This document shows, one piece after another, positions 36,572-48,120 of a stretch of 64,000 nucleotides of DNA (position 1 is the stretch's first letter; every line of letters starts with the position of its first letter). The stretch spans positions 92,333,692 to 92,397,691 of the forward strand of contig JBOZIK010000001.1 of assembly GCA_051453625.1 (NCBI GenBank). The letters run 5' to 3'. The notes under the pieces were generated by a model that saw nothing but the letters and a program-made list of their open reading frames with translations, did no database searches and was not told where the DNA came from. This DNA comes from Welwitschia mirabilis. Lineage: Eukaryota; Gnetophyta; Gnetopsida; Welwitschiales. A program made the position numbers and the translations under genes.

Positions 36572-37679
36572 TGTTGCAGTGTGTACTTATGTAACATTTT
36601 ATGTCCTAGGATGAATCCTATTAATCACAATTAATATGCACAAACACAACATACTAGTATAGATCAGAGTAATCCAAAATGTCGCAACTTCGTCGAAGGT
36701 CAAAGTATGGAAAATAAAGAGTTTCTTTTATAAGAAAATGGTGTAACCTTAATCTACTAAAATAAATTGCAATGCATGAAATTGAAATTAAACATTCTTA
36801 TGCAAAACTAATCTAGGAAAAGAAATAATGTTGCACCTAAATTCATTAATCTCAACCTTGACAAAGGCTACTCTTATAATTTATATAACAAAAGAATCTT
36901 ATCACTAAATCTAAAATAACATAAAATATAAGGGGTAAGTTTTTGTATATATTAAACACAAAAGAAGATAACTTATATTAAAAGGCATGTATTATTCGTA
37001 TTACAAAGTAGCCATTTCTCAATAAAGGAAATACCACCCAATACTAAAGGAACGTCTCTCTGCAATTATAGAATGGTTCTCTGATCCTTATATCTCATAT
37101 CATAAGTATGTTAGATACTATTGAAGATGATTAGGAATCAAGGGGAAGAACCTTATTTATAGACAGAAAAGGAAGGGAAACTGATAGAAGAGTCAGGAAA
37201 AACCCTATCTAACATGTAAAGAAAATTCATAACAAAGTGACGAGAACTCAAGTAAACATTCAATAAAAGTATCAGAGAATAGTGTCATCCTTCTTGTCAT
37301 CTAGACGATATAGGAGATGATGATAACTGATAATTAGAAGTTCTTATTTGCTTCAGTTTAATAACCTGTGATCTGTATGTGAAATGTTATCAACCAGTTG
37401 ATGATGTCGTCTGCCTATGACATCTGGATGATGAGGTGGATAATAGGCTTTTTGTGAATTCTCAGTCAGTCTAATCACTCATTGTTTGCAAGAATTATTA
37501 TCCAAAATGTCATTTATTCATATCTGTACAAAATTCTTGTAGTTTATCTGGAAATTACATGTTTTTATTCTATTCATCCTGGTTCTCCATTATCATGAGA
37601 ACTAAGCATTTATCTATTAATTTACCTATAAGACAACTCAGAATATCCTATCAAATACACATAAGTTGGTGGTGCAACA
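36572..37679 (-). repeat. E5 5' LTR, 1,108 bp
   Basis: On the minus strand it starts TGTTGCACCACCAACTTATG (E3: TGTTGCACTGCCAATTTGTG) and ends CTGCAACA. It carries hairpin modules at about 37,285-37,325 and 37,395-37,445 of the same theme as those in the E3 LTR. Confidence 0.82.
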
Positions 37680-38595
37680 CTCGCTAAGAGAATCAATGAG
37701 TTGAATAAAATGGTGAAGACCATTATAAAAGAAAAGGAGGAAGTGGAAGATAAGTGCAAGATCCTCAAATCTGACAATATTACATTAACTACTCAAGTAA
37801 ATGATCTTTTTTATAAATAAGTTTTCTGGTAATTTATCTAAATTGTAATAGATTCTTAGAATACAGAAGCCAAATGGAAACAAATCAGGTATTGATCTTG
37901 GAGCACAAATATCACAAAAATAGGTAAACCAAATAAGTAAGTTTGCTCCTAATCTATTGTGAAATTTTTATGGTAGATTTTGTCATTCTAAACCTTTTTA
38001 TAAAATTAGACATTTGATTCTTTTTTCTAAAAGTGTAAACTCATTGCATTTTAAGTTTATTCTAAGGAAAAATATACCACCTAAGTCAAATAAGACTAAG
38101 TCGGTTAAAGCTAATAATCTTCAATGATTTATGACATAGATAGATTTTAGGGGATTACATTTAAATAGTTGGTACCTAGATAGCAATTTCGTAATGCATA
38201 TGATAGGAGATAAATCAATGTTTCAGAACCTAAAGAGCATAAATAGACAAGACTTCATTTTTGGAAATAATCAAATAGCAAAAATAGAAGGTACAGGAAG
38301 CATCAAAGAAGGTATATCATCTAACCTTGATAATGTACTTTATGTTAATGATTTGCAATATAATTTATTAAGTGTTAGTCAACTTTATGATAAAGGGTAT
38401 AGAATAGTCTTTGATAAATCGAAATGCACTGTTGTGAATGAGAAAATAAATGCTATTATTTTTTATGCAAAACATGTTGATAATACTTATAGAGTTGATG
38501 TTAAATAATTCAATTAAATGTTTCATCCAAACCAACACTTTACGAAAGATTTTGATAAAACTAAATGTTATTCTATCAATTCTGATGAAATATAG
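37680..38595 (+). pseudogene. Copia gag C-terminus and protease, left E4 interior
   Basis: The fragment begins exactly at the E5 boundary with RINELNKMVKTIIKEKEEVE, a coiled-coil-like stretch common near the C-terminus of plant copia gag. Then SVKANN and WYLDSNFVMHMIGDKSMF give the protease active site. The usual D-S-G is D-S-N. FGNNQIAKIEGTGSI and LYVNDLQYNLLSVSQLYDKG follow, matching the right interior. The last 104 codons (38,194-38,508) are open. After YRVDVK the copia similarity stops, where the right interior goes on into GAG-pre-integrase and integrase. Confidence 0.82.
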
Positions 38596-38814
38596 TTCTC
38601 ATAATTAATTTAACTATTATGGAAGTGATCTAGAGGTGAAAACATTGTCACTTGGCCTAAGAGCCCAGTTACCTAGACCCCTTCTAGTACTATAAATTCA
38701 CATCTCAAAGGATCGACTAAATGGTTGAGCATTTGATCAAACCTAATGAATTATAGTGCATAATATATTCATTGGACCCATTTTATTTCTCAAATCCATC
38801 ATATTTCCCTTAGT

Positions 38815-38823
38815 ATATAAAAG
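38815..38823 (+). promoter_or_regulatory. TATA-like box before the accessory ORF
   Basis: TATATAAAA lies 138 bases before the ATG of the accessory ORF, inside the left copia interior. The spacing would allow a transcription start near 38,850 and a leader of about 110 bases. Confidence 0.4.
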
Positions 38824-38960
38824 AACTAAAACGCTAACTTGATCTCATTATGTTCTAGGGACTCCAAGCCTTTAGATCTAGTGAATTTCCTTCTAGATCT
38901 AGAGATCTTACAACCAGATCTAGTGTTTTTCTTAGTCTTCTTTATTTCAAGGATCTTAGG

Positions 38961-40001
38961 ATGACTACTAGCTATTAAAGGAGAGGTGAAAAATAGGGTG
39001 CATCAATAGAACGTCCCTACTTCTATCATGGAATGCCTGAAAAAGATGTTGACAAGTTCTTTGATAAGTTTGAAAAGAAATATATGTTCTAGGAGTAATA
39101 AGTGGCCAAAACTGAGCTCAGAGAATTCAGGAATGTTATCTAGCCCTTAAGAGGTTAAGATCTAGATCATTTCTTGGATGTTTGAGGTCCTACCTATCCT
39201 TTTCTTACTAGAATTTTTTATCGCAATGCTTTTTTTAATCATGATACCAGGACTCTAGAAATCCTTGTGTTGGATAGAAAGATAAGAGTAATAACAGACT
39301 TCATCTCTAAGATGACTGATCTTCCATAGAAAGACTATGAGGAGTTTTAGCTTCTTAAAGACTCCATGGAATACAAGTTATCAGTTACCAGGGATCTTTA
39401 TGATAAAGTACATACTTGGAAACATACCTTATCTACTTCTTTGTTGGCTTTCAAATATTGTTTTATTCATTTGATTTTCACTTATAATTTTCTTCCTTTA
39501 GTTGGCTATCGTGATGAGGACTCTAGCTATAGGTAATATTTAATGTATTTAGTAGGGACTGAGCATTCTATTGATGCTCCTTCTATATTATTGAAAAATA
39601 TGGCTTCACAGTTGGAGTACCACAGAACTAGGGCTCTACCCTACTCTATGCTTATCACTAAAATATTTCATCATTTTTGTGTTAATCTACATCCTTTTTT
39701 AGAGACTCTTCAGCCTTTGTCACCCATTGGATGTATGACTTTGTCTTGCATGCATATCTTTGCCCCTTCAAAGAAATCCCCTTCTGAAACTTTAAAAGCA
39801 ACATCTCTAGATGAGATTCTTTCATATCTTAAATGGATTTACTACTACATTAGACACATGAAAAAAGCACTTATTGCAGCTGGACATGACATTGCAGATA
39901 CCTCAGCTGAAGGTACCAACTCTGCTCATATAGGTGGAGATGAAGAAGATTTAGAGGAAGAATCTAAAGAGAAAGAAGAAGAAGAGGAAGAATTAGATTA
40001 A
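38961..40001 (+). pseudogene. Accessory ORF, putative plant transposon protein type
   Basis: One frame runs 347 codons from ATG (38,961) to TAA with no frameshift but about a dozen stops. Only the last 152 codons (39,543-40,001) are fully open. Landmarks are ERPYFYHGMPEKDVDKFF, GPTYPFLTRIFYRNA, ALPYSMLITKIFHHFCVNL and an acidic tail of Glu/Asp from about residue 325. The pattern FY-x-GM, P-x-YP-x2-[VT]R-x-FY-x-NA and LPY-x-ML-[IL]-T-x-IF-x-HF is that of the plant ORF family annotated as putative plant transposon protein (Transposase_32-like, from memory). Its function is unknown. It sits where integrase, RT and RNase H should be in a copia element. Confidence 0.7.
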
Positions 40002-40796
40002 ATTTCTTATGTTTTAGATCATGTTTTGATGTTCTCTCTTTTGCTTCTATTATCAATAAGGAGAGACATTTTAGTTTTTTTGTTTGATTAGTTAATTTTT
40101 AGATGTATGCTCTTGATGAGAACTTTCTGTTTTTAGGTGTAATCATTCCTTGATTAAACTTTTAATGTGTTTAACTATTAATGAAAATTAGTTATCTACT
40201 TTAGCATTTTTTTTGCATTATCTGGTATATCTAATTTTATAGTATCAAATTATATGTTCTTATTTATCATCTCAATTGAAAATGAACTAACATATGTGTG
40301 TCTTCTAAATTGATGAGTGTTTTTGGTCACTTTTATATTATTATTTAGTATCATTATGTTTTCTCAAATTGTGCATAATCAAATCTGTCACATTCAAAAG
40401 TACAAAAATGTTGTCTATTTAATATGCCTAAATATGTATCAAATTTTTGGCTTATCATTTTTTATCATTTGATATTAAGATAGGGGGAAACAATTCTTGA
40501 TACTCCTAGCCATATATCTAAGTTTTATATTCATCTATCACTGATATCAAAGGGGAAGAAAATATGTAGTATTTTCAAAATACTATTCTATAGTAATCAA
40601 TCAAAGGGGAAAAGAATAAGGATAGAAAATGATTATTTCAAAAATGTTTTATCCTTTTTATTAAATGTTTATATGACTTAATGAAAGGATGAGTTTTACC
40701 CTTTTAGTATGCTTAAAATTATTTTGTGAATAAGGTTAGAATTATTCAGATTTTTGAAATCACTTATTTTTTTATCATAATGTCAAAGGAGGAGAT
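40002..40796 (+). other. 3' non-coding region of left E4 interior
   Basis: From about 40,200 it aligns with 46,290-46,876 of the right interior (GGTATATCT, TATGTTTTCTCAA, ATATGCCTAAATATGTATC), ending in the purine tract AAAGGAGGAGAT before LTR B. This shows that the accessory ORF is inside a copia element and not between elements. Confidence 0.75.
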
Positions 40797-42135
40797 TGTT
40801 AGATTATATTTGCTGATTAATGTCAAACTAATATCTCTTGTGTAGTGAAAAATGTTATATCTTGTATGTAGATGAGATTAAGTTTTGCAAGTGAAAGAAT
40901 TATATCAAAAATGCACCAAAAACCTGTTAAGTTATGTTCATATCTAGTGGAAGTCGACCAAATCATAAATGGGTTGACTATACCTAAAGCTGTCACAAAA
41001 AAAAAGGGATTAAACCCAGAGGGATTGATTGGATTCTAATCGAGTTGACCAAACATGTCACTCTAAAGTCAATATCCCTAAACCAAATGGAAAGGAGTCA
41101 ACTGGATCTTCATGGGATCAACCGAACTTGAGAAACTGACAGGCACTAGTCCTAGATGGAGAGGAAAGAGATTGATCATATTTTAATGGCGTCGACTAGA
41201 ACTGAGAAGCTAATAGGCAATAGTTTTAAACTAAGAGGCAAGAGATCAACTAGACCCAAGATGGGTCGACCAAACTCACATTGGATTAACTAGATTTCTA
41301 TGGGGTCGAGTAGATGGCTCAAAAAAGTAAAATTTCTAAACATTATGTATCCATTTCCTAGATGTTACCTATCTAATTTCTAGCCATTTATATTTATTAG
41401 AATCACAATTCATTTGTAATAAATCCTATTAGCCTTCCATTATAAATATCCATGCTATTGTTGACCTAGAGATCTTTTGGAACTATTCTTATTCAGCATA
41501 ATTATTGTGGATCTGGAAGATCAGGATGTACTTTCATTGGTGTATCATTGTGTTACTTCACATCTAATTTAAAAGATTAATCATTGGCATAAGAGCTTTA
41601 TTCAAAATCAAATCTAAGAGTTTTATCATTATGATTTATTAGCGTAGATCTTCATTCATTGTACTACTATAGAACTTGTAATATCTAAGTAATCAAGGCA
41701 TTATTACATCACATCCACTACTTTCAAAGATTGAGACTTCATCTACAAAAGTCCATTATGAAGGTTAAAACCTAGCCTATAAAAGTCTATTATTAAGATT
41801 GAGACTTATCATGTAAAATTCTACTTATAAGGGTTATAGGTAAACTTGGCAAAACCTGTGGAGTAACAGAGATTCAAGATCAAGCTTAGAAAAAAGCTGA
41901 TTGTTGAGAGTGGAGTAGGGGAGTTCCCGAACCACTATAAATCTAGCATGCATCAAATTTGGTAGTTATACTTTACTGTCTTTTTGACTCTTTACTTTTA
42001 GTTTTCCATTATTTTACGCACATTATTGATTTTACTATTTTCTTATACAAACTGTGATTAGATAGTTTTAATTTTATTTTTGACATAAGTTTTTGAAAGA
42101 AACAATTCAGCCCCCCAGGGTTCTCGATCCTATTA
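40797..42135 (+). repeat. E4 LTR B, shared by both interiors
   Basis: It starts TGTTAGATTATATTTG and ends TCGATCCTATTA. It is preceded by a purine tract, as a 3' LTR should be, and followed by a tRNA-Met type primer site, as a 5' LTR should be. Confidence 0.88.
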
Positions 42136-42137
42136 TT

Positions 42138-42150
42138 TGGTATCAGAGCA
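42138..42150 (+). promoter_or_regulatory. Copia primer binding site (initiator tRNA-Met)
   Basis: TGGTATCAGAGCA, the standard plant copia primer site, lies two bases after LTR B and is unmutated. Confidence 0.93.
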
Positions 42151-42202
42151 AGGTTAAGTTATTTTCTTAGATCTTAACTGATCTAGACTTAGAACCCTTG
42201 AA

Positions 42203-45200
42203 TGGCGACTCTCTTTAATAAATTTTTTAGCATTTCCTCCCTAAATACTTGTGCCTTTATCTATTTTCTCTAGATAGTATCTGGTTATATTTTTAAATAG
42301 ATTGTAACAAGAAAAAACTCACAGGGATCAAGTGAAAGAGACAAAAGAAATACTCCAGAACACAATAGAGAAAAGAGACTCTCTTTTATGGCTTTTTTGC
42401 CATCATTATAGAATGTGCCAAACTCTGTAGTCCATGATGATAATGAAATGAAAAAGGAAGATCAAGATGATTTGGAAGACACTTATCAAGAGTTGTATCA
42501 AGAGTGTAAAAAAGTAGCCAGAAGGATTAATGACCTAAATAAGGTTATAAATCCCTCACCAAGGAAAAGAATGTTTGGATTCAAGTTCTGAAAAAGAAAA
42601 ATCTAGAAATGCTGATCTCACTTTGCAGGTACAAGATCTATCATATTTTGTTAACAAGTTTTTAGGTGGATCTTCCAAATTACAACAAATGCTTAGAGTT
42701 CAGGAATTGATTGGAAACAAATCAGGTATTGGGTTCATGTCATAGAAACCTCAAGCATAGTAAAATTAGGTAAGCAATTATGGTAATTTTTTTTAAAGCT
42801 TACTTGTCATTTCTATTATGTATAATGCTAGAAAGTTAATGTTGTTTTCAAATTCTATTAGTTATTTTCCATTTAATTTTATTCCTAAGAACAATGTACC
42901 ACTTAAATCTAAGAGGACTATGTGGGTGAAAGTTAATCATCTTAAAAGTTTGTTGATTCAGACAGCCTTCAAAGCCTCAAATAGCATAAGCTGGTATTTT
43001 AATAGTGGATGTTGAAGGCATATGACAGGAGACAAATATAGATTCAAACATCTAAATTACTTTGATGGAGAAGAAGTGACTGTTGGAGACAATGGAAGAG
43101 CAAAAATAGAAGGTATTGGAAGCATAGGTGGAGGTAACCTTCCTAGAATTAATGAATCTTTATATGTAAGTGGTTTGAAGCATAATTTATTAATCATTAA
43201 GCAAATTTGTGACAAAGGTCATAAAGTAGTTTTTGATAAACCGAAATAGGAAATTGTACATGGAAAATTGAATGATGTAATTCTTAGAGCTAGTAGAATA
43301 GATAATGTGTATAACATATATCAATTATTTTCTCCTTGTTATTTCTTGAATGTTCCTCAAGATGAGTTATGGCATAAACATTTAGGACATGCTAATTATA
43401 ACCAATTAAAAATGATTATTCATAAGAATATCATTAGAGGAATTCCTAAGATACATATAGAGAAACAAGGGTTGTGCGATGCTTGTCAAAAGGGAAAATA
43501 AATTAGGACTTCTCATAAGAGTAAAACTCATGTTCCACTTCAATTCCATTAGAAGTTATTCATAGAGATTTAGTTGGACCTGCTCAAACTCAAAGTCTAG
43601 GTGAAAAATGTTATTTTCTTAGATGACTAGTCTAGATATACTTGGATAGCTTTTTATCCAAAAAGTCTAAAGCTTATAAGCATTGAGTTGAAATTTGCAA
43701 CAAAATCCAAAATTAAAAGGCTTACACCATAAAGAAAATAAGAAGTGATCATGGTGGTGAATTTGAAAACCATTTCTTTGAAAAATACTACATTGCAAAT
43801 GGTATTGATCATTAATTTTTAGCTCCAAAGATACCATAATAGAATAGAATAGCTGAAAGAAAGAATAGAGTTCTTCAAGAAATGGTTTAAACTATGCTAA
43901 ATGATAAAGAAGTACCTAAATTTTTTTGGACTGAAGTAGTTAGCACAGCATGTTATATTATTAATAGGATTTATCTTAAACCTGGTACTGATAAAACACC
44001 TTATGAGCTATAGAATGGAAGACAACCAAATGTGTCATACTTCAAAGTTTTTGGAAGTAAATGCTATGTCCTAAAAGATAGAAAACACTTGAGCAAAGTT
44101 GAATCAAAAGCTGATGAAGCTATCTTCTTAGAATACTCAATAATAAGTAGAGCCTATCATGTTTTCAATTAAAAAAGCTTAATAGTTAAAGAGTCAATAA
44201 ATGTGCAAATTCATGAGATTGATCTAAAAGTAAGAAATGCAGATGAATAAGAAATCATAACCCCAAGTATTTCCACATAGAATGAAGGTGTTACCAAAAC
44301 AAATAAAGTTCAAGTAAAAGAAAGAACACCGAAAAAGCCTAAACTTCTAAAAAAACATCCGATAGAATCCATCATTGGAGAAGTTAACTCAAAGGTAAAA
44401 ATAAGAGGTTCAATGAAAAATTTATGTGCCCATGTCTATTATGTTTCAAAGATAGAACCCAAGAACTTTAAAGAAGTAGAAAATCATGAAGAATAATTAC
44501 TAGCAATGCAGGATGAGCTATAACAATTCAAAAGAAACAATGTTTGAAAACTAGTAGAGAGACCAGAAGATAAGAATGTTATTGGTATAAAATGGATCTT
44601 TAAGAACAAATGTGATAAAGAAAAAAATGTTATCAAAAATAAAGCAAGATTTGTAGCTCAAGATTTCAACCAAATTGAAGGAATTAATGTAGGAGATACT
44701 TTTCCCACTATTGCAAGATTAGATAGCATTAGAATGTTTTTATCTTTTGCAGCTTTTAAAAACTTAAAAACTTATCAAATGGATGTAAAAAGTGCTTTTC
44801 TGAATAAATCATTAAATGAAGAAGTCTATATTGAATAACCTCAAGATTTTATTGATCTATATAGATCTGATCATATGTACAAACTTAAAAAAGCTTTATA
44901 TGAATTAAAACAAGTACCATGAGCATGGTATGAAAAGTTAGCTACCTTTTTAAACAAAAATGGATATGTTCGTGGAATGGTAGATAAAACTTTATTTATG
45001 AATAAATTGAAAGATGATTTTATTATTATATAGATTTATGTAGATGATATTATTTTTGATGCCCTAAAGGAAAAATTATCAAAAGAATTTGCAAATATTA
45101 TGACAAATCAATTTGAAATGAGTATGCTTGGTGAAGTTAGAATGTTTCTTGGACTTCAAATAAAGCAAAATAATGATGGAATATTTATCTCATAATCTAA

Positions 45201-45960
45201 ATATGCAAGAGATTTGATTAAACAATTTGGTTTAGAAAATGAAAAATTAGTTAATACTCCTATGTCTACATCATGTAAAGTACACCAGGATGAAAATGAT
45301 AAATGAGTAAATCAAAAACTTTATAGAAGCATGATTGGTAGTTTATTATATTTAACCACAAAGTAGACCAGATATTGTGTTTAGCATTGAAGTTTGTGCA
45401 AGATATCAATCTAACTAAAAGTATCACATTTTCAAGTAGTAAAAAGGATAATCAGGTATATAAGAGGCACATGTGATTATGGTTTATGATATCTAAATGA
45501 AACATTTTTCGATCTTTTAGGTTTTAGTGATGCAGATTGGGCAGGATGCAAAGATGATAGAAAAAGCACAAGTGGAAATTATTTCCTTCTAAGTTCATGT
45601 CTAGTTGGATGAACAAGTAAGAAATAAAACTCTATTTCTCTTTCCACTGTAGAAGCCAAATATATTGCTACAGGAAGTTGTTGCACTCACATCTTGTGGA
45701 TGAAAGAAATGTTAAGAGATTTTGGTATGTCTTTCAAACAAGTTTCTATGTTTTGTAACAATACCATTGTTATTAATATATTTAAAAATCCAATTCAGCA
45801 CTCAAGAATAAAGCATATTGAACTTAGACATCATTTTCTTTATAATCAAGTTGATAAAGATCATATATCTATGAATTTTATTTCTATAGATTAATAATTA
45901 GTAGATATCTTTACTAAACATCTGAATTTTGATACTTTTATTCAGCTTAGATACAAACCA
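42203..45960 (+). pseudogene. Copia gag-pol of right E4 interior (gag, PR, IN, RT, RH)
   Basis: Ty1/copia polyprotein with all domains in order but many stops and frameshifts. Gag from MATLFNKFF (42,203) is badly decayed. Protease: WYFNSGC and RHMTGDKY (42,991-43,040); the catalytic Asp is Asn. GAG-pre-integrase: LWHKHLGHANYNQLK and CDACQKGK (43,368-43,500). Integrase: DLVGP, IRSDHGGEFEN and AERKNRVLQEM, keeping the D, D and E. RT: GIKWIFKNKCD, YQMDVKSAFLN and IYVDDIIF (near 45,040), the last joined to DALKEKL by a short deletion. RNase H: ADWAGCKDDRKSTSGN, then STVEAKYIA and IKHIELRHHFLYNQ (45,535-45,890). Stops are usually TAA, TAG or TGA where the family has Gln, Arg or Trp. Confidence 0.95.
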
Positions 45961-46876
45961 GGGGTTTTTTCTTCATCCGGTTATTAAGTGTAGGGTGGTC
46001 GACTAAACATCGTATTTGGTTGACCAGTGTATGTTAGTCGACTAGTTTTATACTAGATCATCCAATTCCTTAAAAAGTTTTGTAGTAGCTATAGCAATAG
46101 TAAAACAAAAGATAGTTATTTAATTTATCATTTGATTTAATCTTTTAATGTTTTCTATGGATTCTTATTCTTGAATATTCTGATGTATTATTTTTTTATC
46201 TTTTTGAGGACAATTTGCATTTGAAAATCATCATCTCATTTGACATACTTGTTTTACTCATAATGCAAATTAGTCATTTATTCTAACATAATTCTTACAC
46301 TCATTTGGTATATCTCAGTTAGTAGTATAAATTTATATGTGCTTATTTTGAAAAGATTAAAATTATTATCTAAATTAAAATGAGCCAAAATATTTGTGTC
46401 AACAAAATTAAGAGTGTTTTCTAATCACATGTTGCATTATCATTTGGTATTATGATGTTTTCTCAATTTGTACATAGTCAAGTTATATCATTCAAAATGC
46501 ACAAAATTCCGTCTATTTAAAATGCCTAAATATGTATCAAATTTTGGCTTATTAATTTTTATCATTTGGTATCAAGACAAGGGGAGAAAAATTCTTGATA
46601 CTTCTATTCATATATCTAAGTTTTATATTTATTTGCCATTGATGTCAAAGGGGAAGAGAAGATGTAGTGTGCTTTCAAAAGTTTTTTATTTAAAGATGTT
46701 GGGCCTTCCAAGTATTTGTGTTAAAATATTTTGTCAAAGAGGAAGAAATGCTTATATGCCTTGATATAAGGGGGAGTTTTGATTTTAATGTGTGCTTAAA
46801 ATTATTTGGTGAATGAGCTTCAATTGTACAAATTTTTAAAATCACTTATTTATTTGCCATGAATGTCAAAGGAGAA
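45961..46876 (+). other. 3' non-coding region of right E4 interior
   Basis: It contains three GTCGAC/TTGACC-like words at 45,995-46,050 like those in the LTRs, a 98-codon fortuitous frame, and the purine tract CAAAGGAGAA before LTR C. Confidence 0.7.
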
Positions 46877-48120
46877 TATTATTAGATTATATTTACCAAT
46901 TGATGTTAAAGTAATATCTCTTGTGTAGTGCAAAATGTTATATCTTGGGTGCATATGAGATTATGTTTTTGTAGGTAAAAGATTAGATCAAAAATACACC
47001 AAAAACTTGTTGAGCTATGTTAACCTCTAGTAGGGATTGACCAGATTCTAAAGGAGTTGATCGCACCTAAAGCTGTCGTAAGAAAAATGGACTGAACCTA
47101 AATTGGTCGACCAAATTTTCATGGAGTCGATCGGATTTGAGGAACTGATAGGCAATGGTCCCAGACCAAGAGGAAAGGGATTGCCTGGATTTTCATGGGG
47201 TCGACCAGACCTCAGAAGCTAACAAACTATAGATCCAGACTGAGAGGCAAAGAGTCAACCAGACCAGAATGGGGTTGACCGAGCTCTCATGCGGTCAATC
47301 GGATTTTTGTGGGGTCGATTAAATGGTGTGGAAAAGTAAAATTTCTAAACATTATGTATCTATTACCTAGTCATTACCTAGCCATTTTCTAGCCATTTTC
47401 TAGTCGTTGGAGACGCAATTCGTTTGTAATAAATCCTAGTAGTCCTCTATTATAAAAAGCTATGCTATTATTAACCTAGAGATCTTTTTAACACTATTCT
47501 TATTTGACATAATCATTGTGGATCTTTAAGATTAGACTGTACGTTTGTTGGAATATCATTATATTGCTTCACATCTGATTTAGAAGATCAATCATTGGCA
47601 TAAGAGCTTTATTTAGAGTTAGATCTAAGAGCTTCATCATTATGATCTATTAGAGTAGAACTCCATTCATTGTACTGCTACAAAACATGTGATATCTAAG
47701 TGATTAAGGCTTTATTACATCACATTCATTGCTTTTAGAGGTTGAGAATTATCCTGCAAAAGTCTGATATTAAGGTTGATACTTAACCTATAAAAGTCCG
47801 CTTATAAGGGTTACAGGTGAACTTGGCAAAACCTATAGAGTAACAAAGACTTAAGATCAAGCTTGGGAAGAAGTTGATCATCGAGAGTGGAGTAGGGGAG
47901 TTTCCAAATCACTATAAATCTAGCATGTATCAAATTTGGTAGTTTGTGCTTTTCTGTCTTCTTGATTCTTTACTTTTATTTTTTTCATTATTTTATACAC
48001 ATTCTTGATTTTACTATTTTCTTATGCAAACTATGATTAGATAGTTTTAAATTTTTTTTGGCATAATTTTTTTAGAAAATCTATTCATTACCCCCGCCTG
48101 TAGAGTTATCGATCCTATTA
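46877..48120 (+). repeat. E4 LTR C
   Basis: It starts TATTAGATTATATTTACC, ends ATCGATCCTATTA and is 1,244 bp long. It is colinear with LTR B (1,339 bp). Confidence 0.88.

Larger units (their letters stand above)
33372..37679 (-). mobile_element. E5: Athila-like gypsy element nested in E4, 3' end in gap
   Basis: It is a minus-strand relative of E3. Its 5' LTR is at 36,572-37,679, primer site at 36,551-36,568, gag at about 34,550-36,100 and protease at about 34,090-34,480; the remaining interior runs to the gap at 33,372. It splits the gag of the left copia interior, which resumes at 37,680. The last bases before the gap match E3 at about 26,190-26,245, so about 1.06 kb of interior and the whole 3' LTR are missing. 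No RT or integrase motif was seen. Confidence 0.83.
32504..48120 (+). mobile_element. E4: tandem Ty1/copia array, three LTRs and two interiors
   Basis: LTR A (32,504 to 33,271, then gap), LTR B (40,797-42,135) and LTR C (46,877-48,120) are homologous and in the same orientation. LTRs B and C are each preceded by the same kind of interior 3' region and purine tract. The left interior (A-B) holds gag and protease remnants and an accessory ORF, and is split by E5. The right interior (B-C) is a complete copia gag-PR-IN-RT-RH. The five bases outside the array are ATATT on the left (32,499-32,503) and ATGTT on the right (48,121-48,125), a possible mutated target duplication. This supports a single three-LTR insertion. 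Confidence 0.8.
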
